This document shows, piece by piece, positions 8,534-17,017 of a stretch of DNA of 64,000 nt; the first letter of the stretch is position 1; each line of letters begins with the position of its first letter. The stretch is taken from assembly GCF_000429025.1 (NCBI RefSeq), contig NZ_AUBB01000006.1:1-64000 (forward strand), given 5' to 3'. A program made the translations under genes and the position numbers. Below the pieces are notes generated by a model. It searched no databases and was not told where the DNA came from. It worked only from the letters and a program-made list of their open reading frames with translations. This DNA is from Actinospineispora spinosispora DSM 44797 (GTDB lineage: Bacteria > Actinomycetota > Actinomycetes > Mycobacteriales > Pseudonocardiaceae).

Positions 8534-8559
8534 GTGTTGTCCACAGTTGTGGATAACAC
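8534..8559. promoter_or_regulatory. inverted pair of DnaA boxes
   Basis: A near-perfect 26-base palindrome containing TTGTCCACA (8537-8545) and TGTGGATAA (8548-8556, that is TTATCCACA on the other strand). Both 9-mers match actinobacterial DnaA boxes. The palindrome lies about 30 bases before a small gene and between two housekeeping genes, with no dnaA/dnaN or AT-rich unwinding region nearby, so it is not an origin. It could titrate DnaA or control the downstream gene. Confidence 0.55.
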
Positions 8560-8590
8560 TCGCCCCATCCGTATCGTTAGGGTGACGTCC

Positions 8591-8773
8591 GTGAGCCACA
8601 CGCCGATCTACGACGAGCTGCGCGAGCTCCGGATCACGCGGAGCTCGGACCGGGGTCCGGGCGCGCGCCGCTACAGCGTCCGCCTGACGTCCTCACCGTC
8701 CGGCACCGGCACGGTCGATCACCTCGCCGGTCGGCGTGGACTGGGCGGACGGCACCGCAGAACGGCCAGCTGA
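8591..8773 (+). CDS. small conserved-type protein of unknown function
   Basis: A 60-residue basic protein beginning SHTPIYDELREL, with an Arg/Gly/Ser-rich C-terminal half and no membrane segment. The opening 'TPIYDEL' is of a kind seen in short actinobacterial proteins, but no function is known to me. TAGGGT at 8578-8583, about 8 bases before the GTG, would suit a leaderless transcript. The inverted DnaA boxes lie just upstream. Confidence 0.5.
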   Translation: MSHTPIYDELRELRITRSSDRGPGARRYSVRLTSSPSGTGTVDHLAGRRGLGGRHRRTAS

Positions 8774-8809
8774 ACGGGGTCGTCGATCACGTTGTGGCAG
8801 CCTTGAGGT

Positions 8810-9925
8810 GTGGCCGCAACCAAGACGTCGAACACCGGAAGCGCGTGGCGCACGACCGTCACGCCGATCGCCGCACTGATTCTGCTCGCGCTGGTCTGGG
8901 GCCGCGATCTGGCTCCCGCGCTGGTCGGTGTGGTGGCGCTGGTGCTGATCGCGGCGGTTCTCGTCGCGGTCCACCATGCCGAGGTGGTGGCGCACCGGGT
9001 CGGTGAGCCGCTCGGGTCGCTGATCCTCGCGGTCGCCGTCACGGTCATCGAGGTGGGCCTGATCCTCAGTCTGATGATCAGTGGCGGCCCGGACACGGCC
9101 GGCCTGGCGCGGGACACCGTGTTCGCCGCCGTGATGATCACCTGCAACGGGATCGTCGGTCTGTGCCTCGTGGTCGGCGCACTGCGGCACGGGATCGTCG
9201 CGTTCAACGCCGAGGGCAGCAGTGGGGCGCTGGCCACCGTCGTCGCGTTGGCCACCCTGTGTCTGGTCCTGCCCAGCGTCACGACCAGCTCGCTCGGCCC
9301 GACGTTCTCCGGCAGCCAGCTGGCGTTCGCGGCCATCGTCTCGTTGGCGCTGTACTCGGTGTACGTGTTCGTCCAGACGGTCCGGCACCGCGACTACTTC
9401 CTCCCGGTACCCGCTGAGGACGAGCCGCCGACCGAGGGTGAGGTCGAGGTGCACCTGCCGCCGCCGTCGACCCGCGCGGCGTTGCTGAGCCTGGTCCTGT
9501 TGACGATCTCACTGGTCGCCGTGGTGGGGCTGGCCAAGACCGTGTCACCGGCGATCGAGTCCGGCGTCACCGCGATCGGGGCGCCGCTGTCCGCGGTGGG
9601 TGTGGCCATCGCGCTGGTCGTGCTGCTGCCCGAGACACTCGCCGCGGTCAGGGCCGCGACACGGGACCGCCTGCAGACGAGCTACAACCTGGCGCTCGGT
9701 TCCGCACTCGCCAGCATCGGGCTGACCATCCCGGTCATCGCCGTCGCGATGATCTGGCTGCCCGGTCCGCTGGTGCTCGGGCTGAACCCCACGGAGATGG
9801 TCCTGCTCGCCCTCAGTGCACTGGTCGGTACTCTTACCGTGGTCGCCGGCCGCGCCACCGTGCTGCAGGGCGCCGTGCATCTACTGATATTCCTGTCGTT
9901 CCTGTTCACCGCGGTCACCCCCTGA
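8810..9925 (+). CDS. ChaA-type calcium/sodium:proton antiporter
   Basis: A 371-residue integral membrane protein with about eleven helices in two homologous halves, each carrying the acidic CaCA-type motif: VAVTVIEVGLILSLMISGG (about 75-93) and VVLLPETLAAVRAATRDRLQTSYNLALGSALASIGLT (about 266-302). A hydrophilic loop rich in Glu/Pro (about 198-222) separates the halves. It would export Ca2+ or Na+ in exchange for protons. The GTG at 8810 has only a weak ribosome-binding site, so GTG 8858 is a possible later start. Confidence 0.88.
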   Translation: MAATKTSNTGSAWRTTVTPIAALILLALVWGRDLAPALVGVVALVLIAAVLVAVHHAEVVAHRVGEPLGSLILAVAVTVIEVGLILSLMISGGPDTAGLARDTVFAAVMITCNGIVGLCLVVGALRHGIVAFNAEGSSGALATVVALATLCLVLPSVTTSSLGPTFSGSQLAFAAIVSLALYSVYVFVQTVRHRDYFLPVPAEDEPPTEGEVEVHLPPPSTRAALLSLVLLTISLVAVVGLAKTVSPAIESGVTAIGAPLSAVGVAIALVVLLPETLAAVRAATRDRLQTSYNLALGSALASIGLTIPVIAVAMIWLPGPLVLGLNPTEMVLLALSALVGTLTVVAGRATVLQGAVHLLIFLSFLFTAVTP

Positions 9926-9972
9926 TCGCCCGACACGGTTCGGCCACCGGTCTCCTGGGAGCTGGTTCGAGC

Positions 9973-10767
9973 ATGCCGTTGGTTCGCGATCTCGGTTATC
10001 GCTGGTACGCCCATCTGTTGCGCCGGCAGCTGTCCGGCGCGACGTTGCCCCGCCACATCGGGCTGATCATGGACGGCAACCGGCGCTGGGCCCGGCAGAT
10101 GGGTATGGCGAACCCGAGCATCGGGCACCGGTACGGCGCCGAGCACGTCACGAAGGTGCTCGGGTGGTGTACCCGCACCGGCATCGACCACGTGACGGTG
10201 TACCTGTGCTCGACCGAGAACCTGGCGCGGCGCAACGACGCCGAGGTCACGTTCCTCATGGACGTCATCGAGCAGGTGGTGGCGACCCGCGTCGCCGCGC
10301 CGAGTCTCGGCTGGCGGGTGCATGTCGCCGGCCTGCTCGATGCGCTGCCCGCGTCGACCGCCCGCGCGTTGAAGGACGCTGTGGAGACGACGCAGCACAT
10401 CACCACCGGCCGGCACCTGACACTCGCGGTCGGCTACGGCGGTCGCCAGGAAGTGGTCGACGCGGTCCGCGAGCTGCTGCACGACCGGGGCACCGAGGGC
10501 GCGACGCTCACCGAGGTCGCCGAGTCGCTGACCGAGCAGGACATCTCGCGGAGGCTCTACACGGCGGGACGCCCGGATCCGGACCTGGTGATCCGGACCA
10601 GCGGCGAGCAGCGGCTCTCGAACTTCCTGCTGTGGCAGAGCGCCTACTCGCAGCTGCACTTCTGCGAGGCGTTCTGGCCCGCGTTCCGCGAGGTCGACTT
10701 CCTGCGCGCGCTGCGCAACTTCAGCCACCGAGCCGAACGCGACACCGGCTGCACGATCCGCCCCTGA
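9973..10767 (+). CDS. uppS: cis-prenyl (isoprenyl) transferase, UppS family
   Basis: Condenses isopentenyl diphosphate with an allylic diphosphate in Z configuration for lipid-carrier synthesis. The 264-residue protein has the catalytic HIGLIMDGNRRWAR motif (Asp at about 34), the YLCSTEN segment and the C-terminal DLVIRTSGEQRLSNFLLWQSAYSQLHF motif. Its length and sequence fit the short-chain Z-farnesyl diphosphate synthase (Rv1086-like) or decaprenyl synthase branches, which cannot be told apart here. It stands alone, ending one base before the convergent gntR gene. Confidence 0.9.
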   Translation: MPLVRDLGYRWYAHLLRRQLSGATLPRHIGLIMDGNRRWARQMGMANPSIGHRYGAEHVTKVLGWCTRTGIDHVTVYLCSTENLARRNDAEVTFLMDVIEQVVATRVAAPSLGWRVHVAGLLDALPASTARALKDAVETTQHITTGRHLTLAVGYGGRQEVVDAVRELLHDRGTEGATLTEVAESLTEQDISRRLYTAGRPDPDLVIRTSGEQRLSNFLLWQSAYSQLHFCEAFWPAFREVDFLRALRNFSHRAERDTGCTIRP

Positions 10768-10768
10768 G

Positions 10769-11485
10769 TCAGTCGTGCGCCCGTAGCGTGGTGACGAAGC
10801 TGAAGCGGTCGCCCCGGAACAGTGAACGGACGCGCTCCACCGGACGCCCGTCGCTGTCCAGGGTGATCCGGTTGAGCAGCAGCATGGGTGCGCCCGGGTT
10901 CGTGGCGAGCAGCTGTGCCTCACGGGGGGCGGCCAGCACCGTCTCGATCCGCTCGGTCGCCGCGTCGAATCTCGTGCCGACACCGCGCAGATAGACGTAC
11001 AACGACGTGCTGGGATCGAAGTCCGCGAGCAGCCGGGGGAAGCGGGCCTCCGGCAGGTAGGTGTCCTCCAGGCCGACCGGCAGGTCGTCCGCGAGCAGGA
11101 CGCGTTCCAGATGCACGACCGAGGCACCCTCGCGCAGGTCCAGCTCGGCGGCCAACTCGTCCGAGGCGGCGATCCGCTCCGAGGTGACCAGGCGACGGCC
11201 CGGCCGCCTGCCCTGGTCGCGCAGCCCCTCGGTGTACGAGCCGAGCGCGAGCGCCTGCACGACCTTCGGTCCCGCGACCACGGTGCCCCGGCCCTGACGA
11301 CGCAACCGGCCCGCCACCAGCAGCTCCTGCACCGCCTGACGCACCGTCACCCTGGACACCTCGAAGCGCTGTGCCAGCTCCCGCTCCGGCGGGATCGCCG
11401 CGCCCTCGCCGAGCTCGTCCAGCAGAGCCCCCAGATGATCGGCCACGACCCGGTACTTGGGCTCGCGTGCCTCCTGGACGCTCAT
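10769..11485 (-). CDS. HutC/DasR-type GntR transcriptional regulator
   Basis: A 238-residue regulator with an N-terminal winged helix (IPPERELAQRFEVSRVTVRQAVQELLVAGRLRRQGRGTVVA, about 31-71) and a C-terminal UTRA effector domain (about 85-236, ending FSFVTTLRAHD). Its ATG overlaps the stop of the HD oxygenase gene (ATGA), so the two form one operon. The two TGGTCTAGACCA sites in the divergent promoter region are the kind of operator HutC/DasR proteins bind, so it most likely autoregulates and controls the phosphonate genes, probably with a phosphonate-derived ligand (inference). Confidence 0.9.
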   Translation of the reverse strand: MSVQEAREPKYRVVADHLGALLDELGEGAAIPPERELAQRFEVSRVTVRQAVQELLVAGRLRRQGRGTVVAGPKVVQALALGSYTEGLRDQGRRPGRRLVTSERIAASDELAAELDLREGASVVHLERVLLADDLPVGLEDTYLPEARFPRLLADFDPSTSLYVYLRGVGTRFDAATERIETVLAAPREAQLLATNPGAPMLLLNRITLDSDGRPVERVRSLFRGDRFSFVTTLRAHD

Positions 11486-12021
11486 CGTGGCACTCCGACC
11501 AGTCGGTCGACGACCTCGATCGCCCAGTGGAGTTCCGGTACCGGCGCGTTCGGATCCTTCGCGGCGTCGTCACACCGTCGCAGCTCCAAGGCCGCGTCCC
11601 ACCACGGATGACGGGTCCATTCCGGTCCGACCGGAGCCACGCCGCCCTGCCGCGCCAACGAGCGGACACTGGTCTCGGACAGGGCATCGGCGTAGGCCTG
11701 GTCGACCTGGGCGAGGTGTCGTTTGGCCGCCACGTGCGCGCCGGCCAGCCAGCCGACCCTCGGCCCGAATCTGGGCGTGAGCCAGTCGCGTGCCACCTGG
11801 TCGTGCGGCTGTCCGCTCGCCGCGAGCAACGGCGAGTGCGCCACGTCGTGCAGCAGCGCGGCGACCACGAGCTCGTCGTCTCCCGGATGCCTCGCCGCGG
11901 CGTACCCCGCGGCGAGGAGCGCGTGGTCCAGCTCGTCCACTGCCTCCTCGTCCCACACCCCGCGCAGCGACCGGAGTACCTCAGCCGTCTCGGCCGACAC
12001 TTCCCTGTGCTTCCCCACCAT
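11482..12021 (-). CDS. PhnZ-like HD-domain oxygenase of phosphonate degradation
   Basis: Member of the phosphonate-degradation HD-domain family (TIGR03276 type), mixed-valent di-iron oxygenases that cleave the C-P bond of 1-hydroxyphosphonates with O2. The 179-residue protein keeps the candidate ligands: His33 (LDHALL), His58-Asp59 (ALLHDVAH), His73, His96 (AHVAAKRHL) and the Asp pair in RRCDDAAK. The stretch HVAAKRHLAQVDQAYADALS followed by RQGG is typical of this family. It is co-transcribed with the GntR regulator. No PhnY-type 2-oxoglutarate dioxygenase, which would supply the hydroxyphosphonate, is present in the window. Confidence 0.85.
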   Translation of the reverse strand: MVGKHREVSAETAEVLRSLRGVWDEEAVDELDHALLAAGYAAARHPGDDELVVAALLHDVAHSPLLAASGQPHDQVARDWLTPRFGPRVGWLAGAHVAAKRHLAQVDQAYADALSETSVRSLARQGGVAPVGPEWTRHPWWDAALELRRCDDAAKDPNAPVPELHWAIEVVDRLVGVPR

Positions 12022-12040
12022 GCGACCACTCTAGCAAGAA

Positions 12041-12052
12041 TGGTCTAGACCA
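12041..12052. promoter_or_regulatory. GntR/DasR-like operator, site 1 (HD oxygenase side)
   Basis: Perfect palindrome TGGTCTAGACCA, 20 bases upstream of the HD oxygenase start codon. It equals the core of the DasR-responsive element known from Streptomyces. Center-to-center distance to site 2 is 47 bases. Confidence 0.8.
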
Positions 12053-12085
12053 AAACTTCATCTTCCGTTCACTCATTCGTGGATG

Positions 12086-12101
12086 TTTGGTCTAGACCAA
12101 A
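12086..12101. promoter_or_regulatory. GntR/DasR-like operator, site 2 (FAD oxidoreductase side)
   Basis: Perfect 16-base palindrome TTTGGTCTAGACCAAA, 16 bases before the ATG of the FAD oxidoreductase gene, so a bound repressor would block the start of that transcript. Confidence 0.8.
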
Positions 12102-12117
12102 CAGTCATTGTGGGTGC

Positions 12118-13236
12118 ATGCAGATTGTGGTGATCGGAGGCGGCGTGCTCGGCACGATGCACGCCGTCGAGGCGGTGAAGCGCGGCCACCAGGTCGTGCA
12201 CCTGGAACGGGAGCCCGAGGCGCGAGGCGCGAGTGTCCGCAACTTCGGGCTGATCTGGGTCTCCGGGCGCAGTGCGGTCGAGCTCCCGGAGACGTTGCGG
12301 GCCCGCGAGCTGTGGGAGGAGCTGGGCGAGCGGATTCCGGGCATCGGCTTCCGTCCGCGAGGGTCGCTGACCGTGCTGCGGACCGACGCCGAGGTGGCCG
12401 TCGCCAAGGAGGCGGCCAGCCGCCCGGACGCGGGACACCGCGGGTTCGAGCTGCTCGACGCCCACGCCGCGCGGGAGCGCAACCCCGCGCTGCGCGGTGA
12501 GTTCCTCGCTGCTCTGTGGTGCGCGAAGGACGCGTCGGTCGAGTCGAGGGTCGCACTGCCCGCGATCCGTGAGCAGCTGCTGCTGACCGACCGCTACCGG
12601 TACCTGCCGAACCGGACGGCGCTGCGCATCACCGGTTCCACGACCGTCGAGGACGACCAGGGCGACCGGCATTCGGCGGATCTCGTGGTGTTCTGCCCCG
12701 GCGCCGCACTAGGCGGCCTGGCCACTGAGCTGACCGGTGGGATGGCGGTACGCCGCGTCCGGCTGCAGATGATGCAGACCGAACCGCTCGGCGAGCCACT
12801 CACGACTGCTTTCGCGGACGGGGACTCGCTGCGCTACTACCCCGGATTCGCCGGTGCCGCGCTGGAGCGCCTGCGCGCCGAGGAGCCGCAGCAACCGGTC
12901 GCTGCGGCCCACCACATGCAGCTGCTGTGTGTGCAGCGAGCCGACGGCGGACTGACCATCGGCGACACGCACAGCTACGACGAGCCGTTCCCGTTCGACC
13001 TCGACGAAGCGCCCTACGACTACCTCGCCACCGTGGTCACCGAGCTGCTCGGCCGTCCGTTGCCTCGGGTGCGTCGGCGCTGGGCAGGCGTCTACGCCCA
13101 GAGCCTCGATCCCGACGAGGTGGTCGTGCGCCGCGAGGTCCAGCCGGGGCTCTGGATCGTCACCGGCCCGGGAGGGCGCGGCATGACCCTGTCCCCCGCC
13201 ATCGCCGAACGCACCGCTGACCTCGCAGACCTTTAG
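12118..13236 (+). CDS. FAD-dependent oxidoreductase of phosphonate clusters (TIGR03364 type)
   Basis: A 372-residue DAO-fold flavoprotein. The Rossmann motif VVIGGGVLGTMHAVEAVKRGHQVVHLE is at residues 3-29, followed by RGASVRNFGLIWVSGR, a signature of the TIGR03364 family. The C-terminus has IVTGPGGRGMTLSPAIAERTADL. Members recur beside 2-aminoethylphosphonate genes and are thought to oxidise (N-alkylated) aminophosphonates to phosphonoacetaldehyde; the exact substrate here is unknown. I start at ATG 12118, immediately before the Rossmann strand. It leads a six-gene operon with short gaps or overlaps. Confidence 0.88.
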   Translation: MQIVVIGGGVLGTMHAVEAVKRGHQVVHLEREPEARGASVRNFGLIWVSGRSAVELPETLRARELWEELGERIPGIGFRPRGSLTVLRTDAEVAVAKEAASRPDAGHRGFELLDAHAARERNPALRGEFLAALWCAKDASVESRVALPAIREQLLLTDRYRYLPNRTALRITGSTTVEDDQGDRHSADLVVFCPGAALGGLATELTGGMAVRRVRLQMMQTEPLGEPLTTAFADGDSLRYYPGFAGAALERLRAEEPQQPVAAAHHMQLLCVQRADGGLTIGDTHSYDEPFPFDLDEAPYDYLATVVTELLGRPLPRVRRRWAGVYAQSLDPDEVVVRREVQPGLWIVTGPGGRGMTLSPAIAERTADLADL

Positions 13237-13243
13237 GAGACCG

Positions 13244-13927
13244 ATGACCGAGCAGTCACACCGCATCCGACTCGCCGTGCTCGACATGGCGGGCACCACG
13301 GTCGCCGACGACGGGCTGGTCGAGCGCGCGTTCGCCGCCGCACTGGCCGACGCCGACGCCGACACTCCACACGCCTGGAGCCACATCAGGGACACGATGG
13401 GCCAGTCCAAGATCGAGGTGTTCCGGGAGCTGGTCGGCGCGAACGGCGCCGAGCGGGCGAACACGGTGTTCGAACAGACCTACGCCGACCTGGTGGACGC
13501 CGGCCACACCCACCCGATCCCCGGTGCGCCCGAGGCCATCACCACCCTGCGCGACCACGGTGTCGCGGTTGCCTTGACCACCGGCTTCGGCAGGGAGACA
13601 CAGGCGCGGCTGGTCTCGGCACTCGGTTGGGAGAGCCTGGTCGATCTGCTGCTCTGCCCCGCCGACGCCGGCCGGGGCAGGCCTTACCCGGACATGATCC
13701 TCACCGCGTTGCTGCGGCTGGGCGTCGACGACGTCGCCGCGATCGCGGTGGCCGGCGACACCAGCAGCGACGTCCTGTCCGGTGTCCGCTCCGGTGCCTC
13801 GGTCGTCGCGGGCGTGCTGACCGGCGCGCACGACGCCGACGCGCTTCGCGGAGCCGGCGCCACCCACGTCCTCGGCTCGATCGCCGAGCTGCCCGACCTG
13901 TTGCTCTCCGCCCCCGTGCACCGCTGA
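13244..13927 (+). CDS. phosphonatase-like HAD hydrolase (TIGR03351 type)
   Basis: A 227-residue HAD-superfamily protein. The nucleophile motif is LAVLDMAGTTVADDGLV (Asp at about residue 14); ALTTGFGR is motif II, and AVAGDTSSDVLSGVRSGASVVAGVLTG is motif IV. It resembles PhnX but belongs to the separate phosphonatase-like family found with the FAD oxidoreductase. True PhnX uses a Schiff-base lysine in its cap domain; I could not assign one here. Its likely substrate is phosphonoacetaldehyde or a relative (inference). AGGAG lies 5 bases before the ATG. Confidence 0.85.
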   Translation: MTEQSHRIRLAVLDMAGTTVADDGLVERAFAAALADADADTPHAWSHIRDTMGQSKIEVFRELVGANGAERANTVFEQTYADLVDAGHTHPIPGAPEAITTLRDHGVAVALTTGFGRETQARLVSALGWESLVDLLLCPADAGRGRPYPDMILTALLRLGVDDVAAIAVAGDTSSDVLSGVRSGASVVAGVLTGAHDADALRGAGATHVLGSIAELPDLLLSAPVHR

Positions 13928-13947
13928 CCGCCTCTCCAGGAGACGCC

Positions 13948-14988
13948 ATGCGCATCCGTTCCGCACTACTGGCCATACCCCTGACCTGCGTTCTCGCGCT
14001 CCTCGCCGCCTGCGGTGGCACGGCGCCAACCGGGTCCGGCGACAACGCCCGCACCGTCACCGTCTACAGCGCGGACGGTCTCGGCCCCTGGTACCAGAAG
14101 CGCTTCGCCGAGTTCACCCAGCAGACCGGCATCACCGTCACCTACATCGAGGCCGGGTCGGGTGAGGTGGTCTCCCGGGTCGACAAGGAACGGCCGAACC
14201 CGCAGGCCGACGTCCTGGTCACGTTGCCGCCGTTCATCCAGCAGGCGGCCGGGCTCGGTCTGCTGCAGCCCAGCGGCGTCGACCTGACTCCGGTGCCGGC
14301 CGCGGACCGCGACCCCGGTGGGCTCTGGACGTCGCTGGTCGGCAACTACCCGGTGATGATCGCCCATCCGGCGTCGTCGCCGGCACCCACCACCTGGCAG
14401 GCGCTGCTCGATCCCGCGTTCTCCGGCAAGCTCCAGTACTCGACACCGGGCGAGGCCGGTGACGGCACGGCGCTGCTCCTGCAGCTGCAGCACGTCTACG
14501 GCGAGGCAGGCGCGCTCGACTATCTGAGCCGCTTGCAGCGCAGCTCGGTGGGTCCGTCCTCCTCGACCGGCAAACTGCAGCCGAAGGTCGCCAAGGGTGA
14601 GCTGCTCGTCGCCAACGGCGACCTGCAGATGAACCTGCAGTCGATCCTGTCCGACCACGCCGACTTCCAGGTCTTCTGGCCCGCTGACGACCGAGGTGTC
14701 CGGTCGACCTTCTCGCTGCCGTACGCGGCCGGTCTCGCGGTCGGGGCGCCGCACGCCGACAACGGACGGAAGCTGCTGCAGTTCCTGCTGTCGGCCCCCG
14801 TCCAGCAGACGGTGAGCGCGCAGGCGTACGGCGTGCCGGTGCGCGCCGACGTCCATCCGACCGACGCGGTCGCTGCCCGGATCGCCCAGCTCATGCAGGG
14901 TGTGGAGATCTGGCAGCCGGACTGGAACTCCGTCGCCAAGAACCTCGACACCCAGCTGGACGCCTACCGCAAGGCGACGAACACATGA
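13948..14988 (+). CDS. phosphonate ABC transporter binding lipoprotein (PhnS-like)
   Basis: Extracellular solute-binding protein that would capture 2-aminoethylphosphonate or a related aminophosphonate. Residues 1-25 are a lipoprotein signal with lipobox LLAAC. The mature part starts RTVTVYSADGLGPWYQKRFAEFTQQTGI, typical of the iron/AEP-binding family 1 fold. AGGAG precedes the ATG at 13948. Its stop overlaps the ATPase gene start (ATGA). The assignment to phosphonate rests on the operon as much as on sequence. Confidence 0.85.
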   Translation: MRIRSALLAIPLTCVLALLAACGGTAPTGSGDNARTVTVYSADGLGPWYQKRFAEFTQQTGITVTYIEAGSGEVVSRVDKERPNPQADVLVTLPPFIQQAAGLGLLQPSGVDLTPVPAADRDPGGLWTSLVGNYPVMIAHPASSPAPTTWQALLDPAFSGKLQYSTPGEAGDGTALLLQLQHVYGEAGALDYLSRLQRSSVGPSSSTGKLQPKVAKGELLVANGDLQMNLQSILSDHADFQVFWPADDRGVRSTFSLPYAAGLAVGAPHADNGRKLLQFLLSAPVQQTVSAQAYGVPVRADVHPTDAVAARIAQLMQGVEIWQPDWNSVAKNLDTQLDAYRKATNT

Positions 14989-16109
14989 CCAGGCCGATGA
15001 CCGAACACCTCCCCGGCGCCACCGAGACCGCCCGACCACCCGCCGTGCGGTTCGACGGCGTCGGCGCCGACTACGGGAACACACGGGCGCTGCGTGACTT
15101 CACCGTCGACATCCCGGCCGGTGAGACCCTGGCGCTGCTCGGTCCGAGCGGTTCCGGGAAGTCCACCGCGCTCAAGGTCCTCGCCGGCTTCCTGCGGCCG
15201 GTCGCGGGCCGGGTGCTGGTCGACGGCGCCGACGTGACGGACCTGCCACCGGCGCGGCGCGGGCTGGGCGTCGTGGTGCAGTCCTACGCGCTGTTCCCGC
15301 ACATGCGCGTCGCCGACAACGTCGCGTTCGGGTTGCGGGCCCGCCGGCTGCCGCGCGCCGAGGTCGGTGCGCGGGTCACCGAGGTCCTCGACCTCGTCGG
15401 GATGCGGGACTTCGCGTCCCGTTACCCGAGCCAGCTCTCCGGCGGGCAGCAGCAGCGGATCGCGATCGCCAGGGCGCTCGCGATCCGGCCTCCCGTGCTC
15501 CTGCTCGACGAGCCCCTGTCCGCGCTCGACGTGCACCTGCGGCACGGCATGCTGACCGAGCTGCAGCGGCTGCGCGACGAGCTGCCCGACATCGCGATCC
15601 TCTACGTCACGCACGACCAGGTGGAGGCGCTCACCCTCGCCGACCGGATCGGCGTGATGCGCGACGGTGCGCTGGTCGACGTCGACGACACGCGCCGGCT
15701 GTGGGAACACCCACCGAGCCGGTTCACCGCCGCGTTCCTCGGCGGCGCCAACCTGCTGCCCTCCGTCGTACTGGCGGGTCGACATCCGGGCGGTGTTCGG
15801 GTGCGGGTCGGAGAGGTCGAGATCGTGGCCGCCGGGGACGGCCTGCCCCCGGGTTCCTCGGCGCTGCTCGCGGTCCGGCCGCACGCCATCCGGGTCACCT
15901 CGACGTCGTTCGGACCGGACGTACTGCCCGCCACGGTCAAGACGGTGCAGTGGCGGGGCCCGGACAGCAGGCTGAGCCTCGCGGTCGACGCGCTGCCCGA
16001 CCTGCTGGTCGAGGTGGACCAGCCGGGCGCGACCAGGCATGCGGTGGGCGATCGCATCGGGGTGCACGTACCGGACGGCGCCGGGGTACTCGTGTCCGAG
16101 GACTCGTGA
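14985..16109 (+). CDS. phosphonate ABC transporter ATPase (PhnT-like)
   Basis: A 374-residue ATP-binding subunit. Walker A is GPSGSGKSTALK (about 45-56), the Q-loop is VVVQSYALFPHM, the signature is LSGGQQQR, Walker B is VLLLDEPLSALD and the H-loop is ILYVTHDQVEALTLADRI. The C-terminal third (from about 245) is a regulatory TOBE domain, as in the polyamine/iron/AEP transporter ATPases. It is translationally coupled to the binding protein and to the first permease. Confidence 0.9.
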   Translation: MTRPMTEHLPGATETARPPAVRFDGVGADYGNTRALRDFTVDIPAGETLALLGPSGSGKSTALKVLAGFLRPVAGRVLVDGADVTDLPPARRGLGVVVQSYALFPHMRVADNVAFGLRARRLPRAEVGARVTEVLDLVGMRDFASRYPSQLSGGQQQRIAIARALAIRPPVLLLDEPLSALDVHLRHGMLTELQRLRDELPDIAILYVTHDQVEALTLADRIGVMRDGALVDVDDTRRLWEHPPSRFTAAFLGGANLLPSVVLAGRHPGGVRVRVGEVEIVAAGDGLPPGSSALLAVRPHAIRVTSTSFGPDVLPATVKTVQWRGPDSRLSLAVDALPDLLVEVDQPGATRHAVGDRIGVHVPDGAGVLVSEDS

Positions 16110-17017
16110 TGGCGGTACTCGACCCGCCTCGGCCGATCGCTCCCGCCCCGGCTCCGGCACGAATGCGGGCGCTGGGACTGTTCTGGCGGTACGCACCGCT
16201 CGCCGTCGTGGTGGTCGGGGTCGCCTGGCCGATGCTCGCCGTGCTGGCCGAGTCGTTGGTGACCGGACGCGACGGCCGGGGCGCGCAGCGGTGGGGCTCG
16301 GTGCTGAGCTCCGGCGCGTTTCTCGACGCGCTCGGGCGGACCGCGCAGATCGCGGTGTGCACCACCATCGGATGTCTTGTTCTCGGCACGTTCCTCGCGC
16401 TGGTGCTCGCCTTCGTGCCGTTTCCCGGTGCTCGGCTCGTCGGACGGCTGATCGACTCGGTCCTCGCGCTCCCGTCCTTCCTGATCACGCTGGCGTTCAC
16501 GTTCTTGTACGGCAGCGCCGGGGTGCTCAGCTCGGTCGTCGCCGGTCTCGGCGGAGGCCGGATGCCCGCGCTGCTGACGACGCCGTGGGGTGTCGTGCTC
16601 GCCGAGGTCACCTTCTTCACGCCGTTCGTGGTCCGGCCGCTGCTCGCGGCGTTGACACTCGTGCCGCGCGAGCAGCTGGACGTGGCGTCGAGTCTCGGCG
16701 CGGGGCCGATGCGGGTGCTGCGTCAGATCGTGCTGCCGGAGGTGCTTCCCGCGCTGGCGGCGGGCGGCAGTCTGGTGTTGCTGCTGGCGCTCAACGAGTT
16801 CGGCATCGTGCTGTTCACCGGGGCGAAGGACGTCATCACGCTGCCGGTCCTGATCTACACGAGGGGCGTCGTCACGCTCGATCTGCCGACCGCGTCGGTC
16901 GTGGCCACCGCTCAGGTCGTGCTGTCGCTCGCGCTCTACTCCGTCTACCGGGCGTCCTTCGCCCGGCTCGATACCCGAGGAGGTTCCGGTCGTGCTGCTG
17001 TGGTCCCGGGGCTCTAG
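16109..17017 (+). CDS. phosphonate ABC transporter permease 1 (PhnU-like)
   Basis: A 302-residue inner-membrane subunit with six or seven helices. The first is YAPLAVVVVGVAWPMLAVLAES (about 27-50). The EAA loop reads EQLDVASSLGAGPMRVLRQIVLPEVLPAL. ATG 16109 shares its A with the ATPase stop codon (TGATG). Its 3' end overlaps the second permease gene by 26 bases. Confidence 0.88.
   Translation: MAVLDPPRPIAPAPAPARMRALGLFWRYAPLAVVVVGVAWPMLAVLAESLVTGRDGRGAQRWGSVLSSGAFLDALGRTAQIAVCTTIGCLVLGTFLALVLAFVPFPGARLVGRLIDSVLALPSFLITLAFTFLYGSAGVLSSVVAGLGGGRMPALLTTPWGVVLAEVTFFTPFVVRPLLAALTLVPREQLDVASSLGAGPMRVLRQIVLPEVLPALAAGGSLVLLLALNEFGIVLFTGAKDVITLPVLIYTRGVVTLDLPTASVVATAQVVLSLALYSVYRASFARLDTRGGSGRAAVVPGL

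Noticed and set aside
8534..8559. Replication origin
   Set aside because: Only two DnaA boxes, no AT-rich region, and no dnaA, dnaN, parA or rnpA nearby.
13244..13927. Calling the hydrolase phnX
   Set aside because: It fits the separate phosphonatase-like family and the Schiff-base lysine of true PhnX could not be placed, so no symbol was given.
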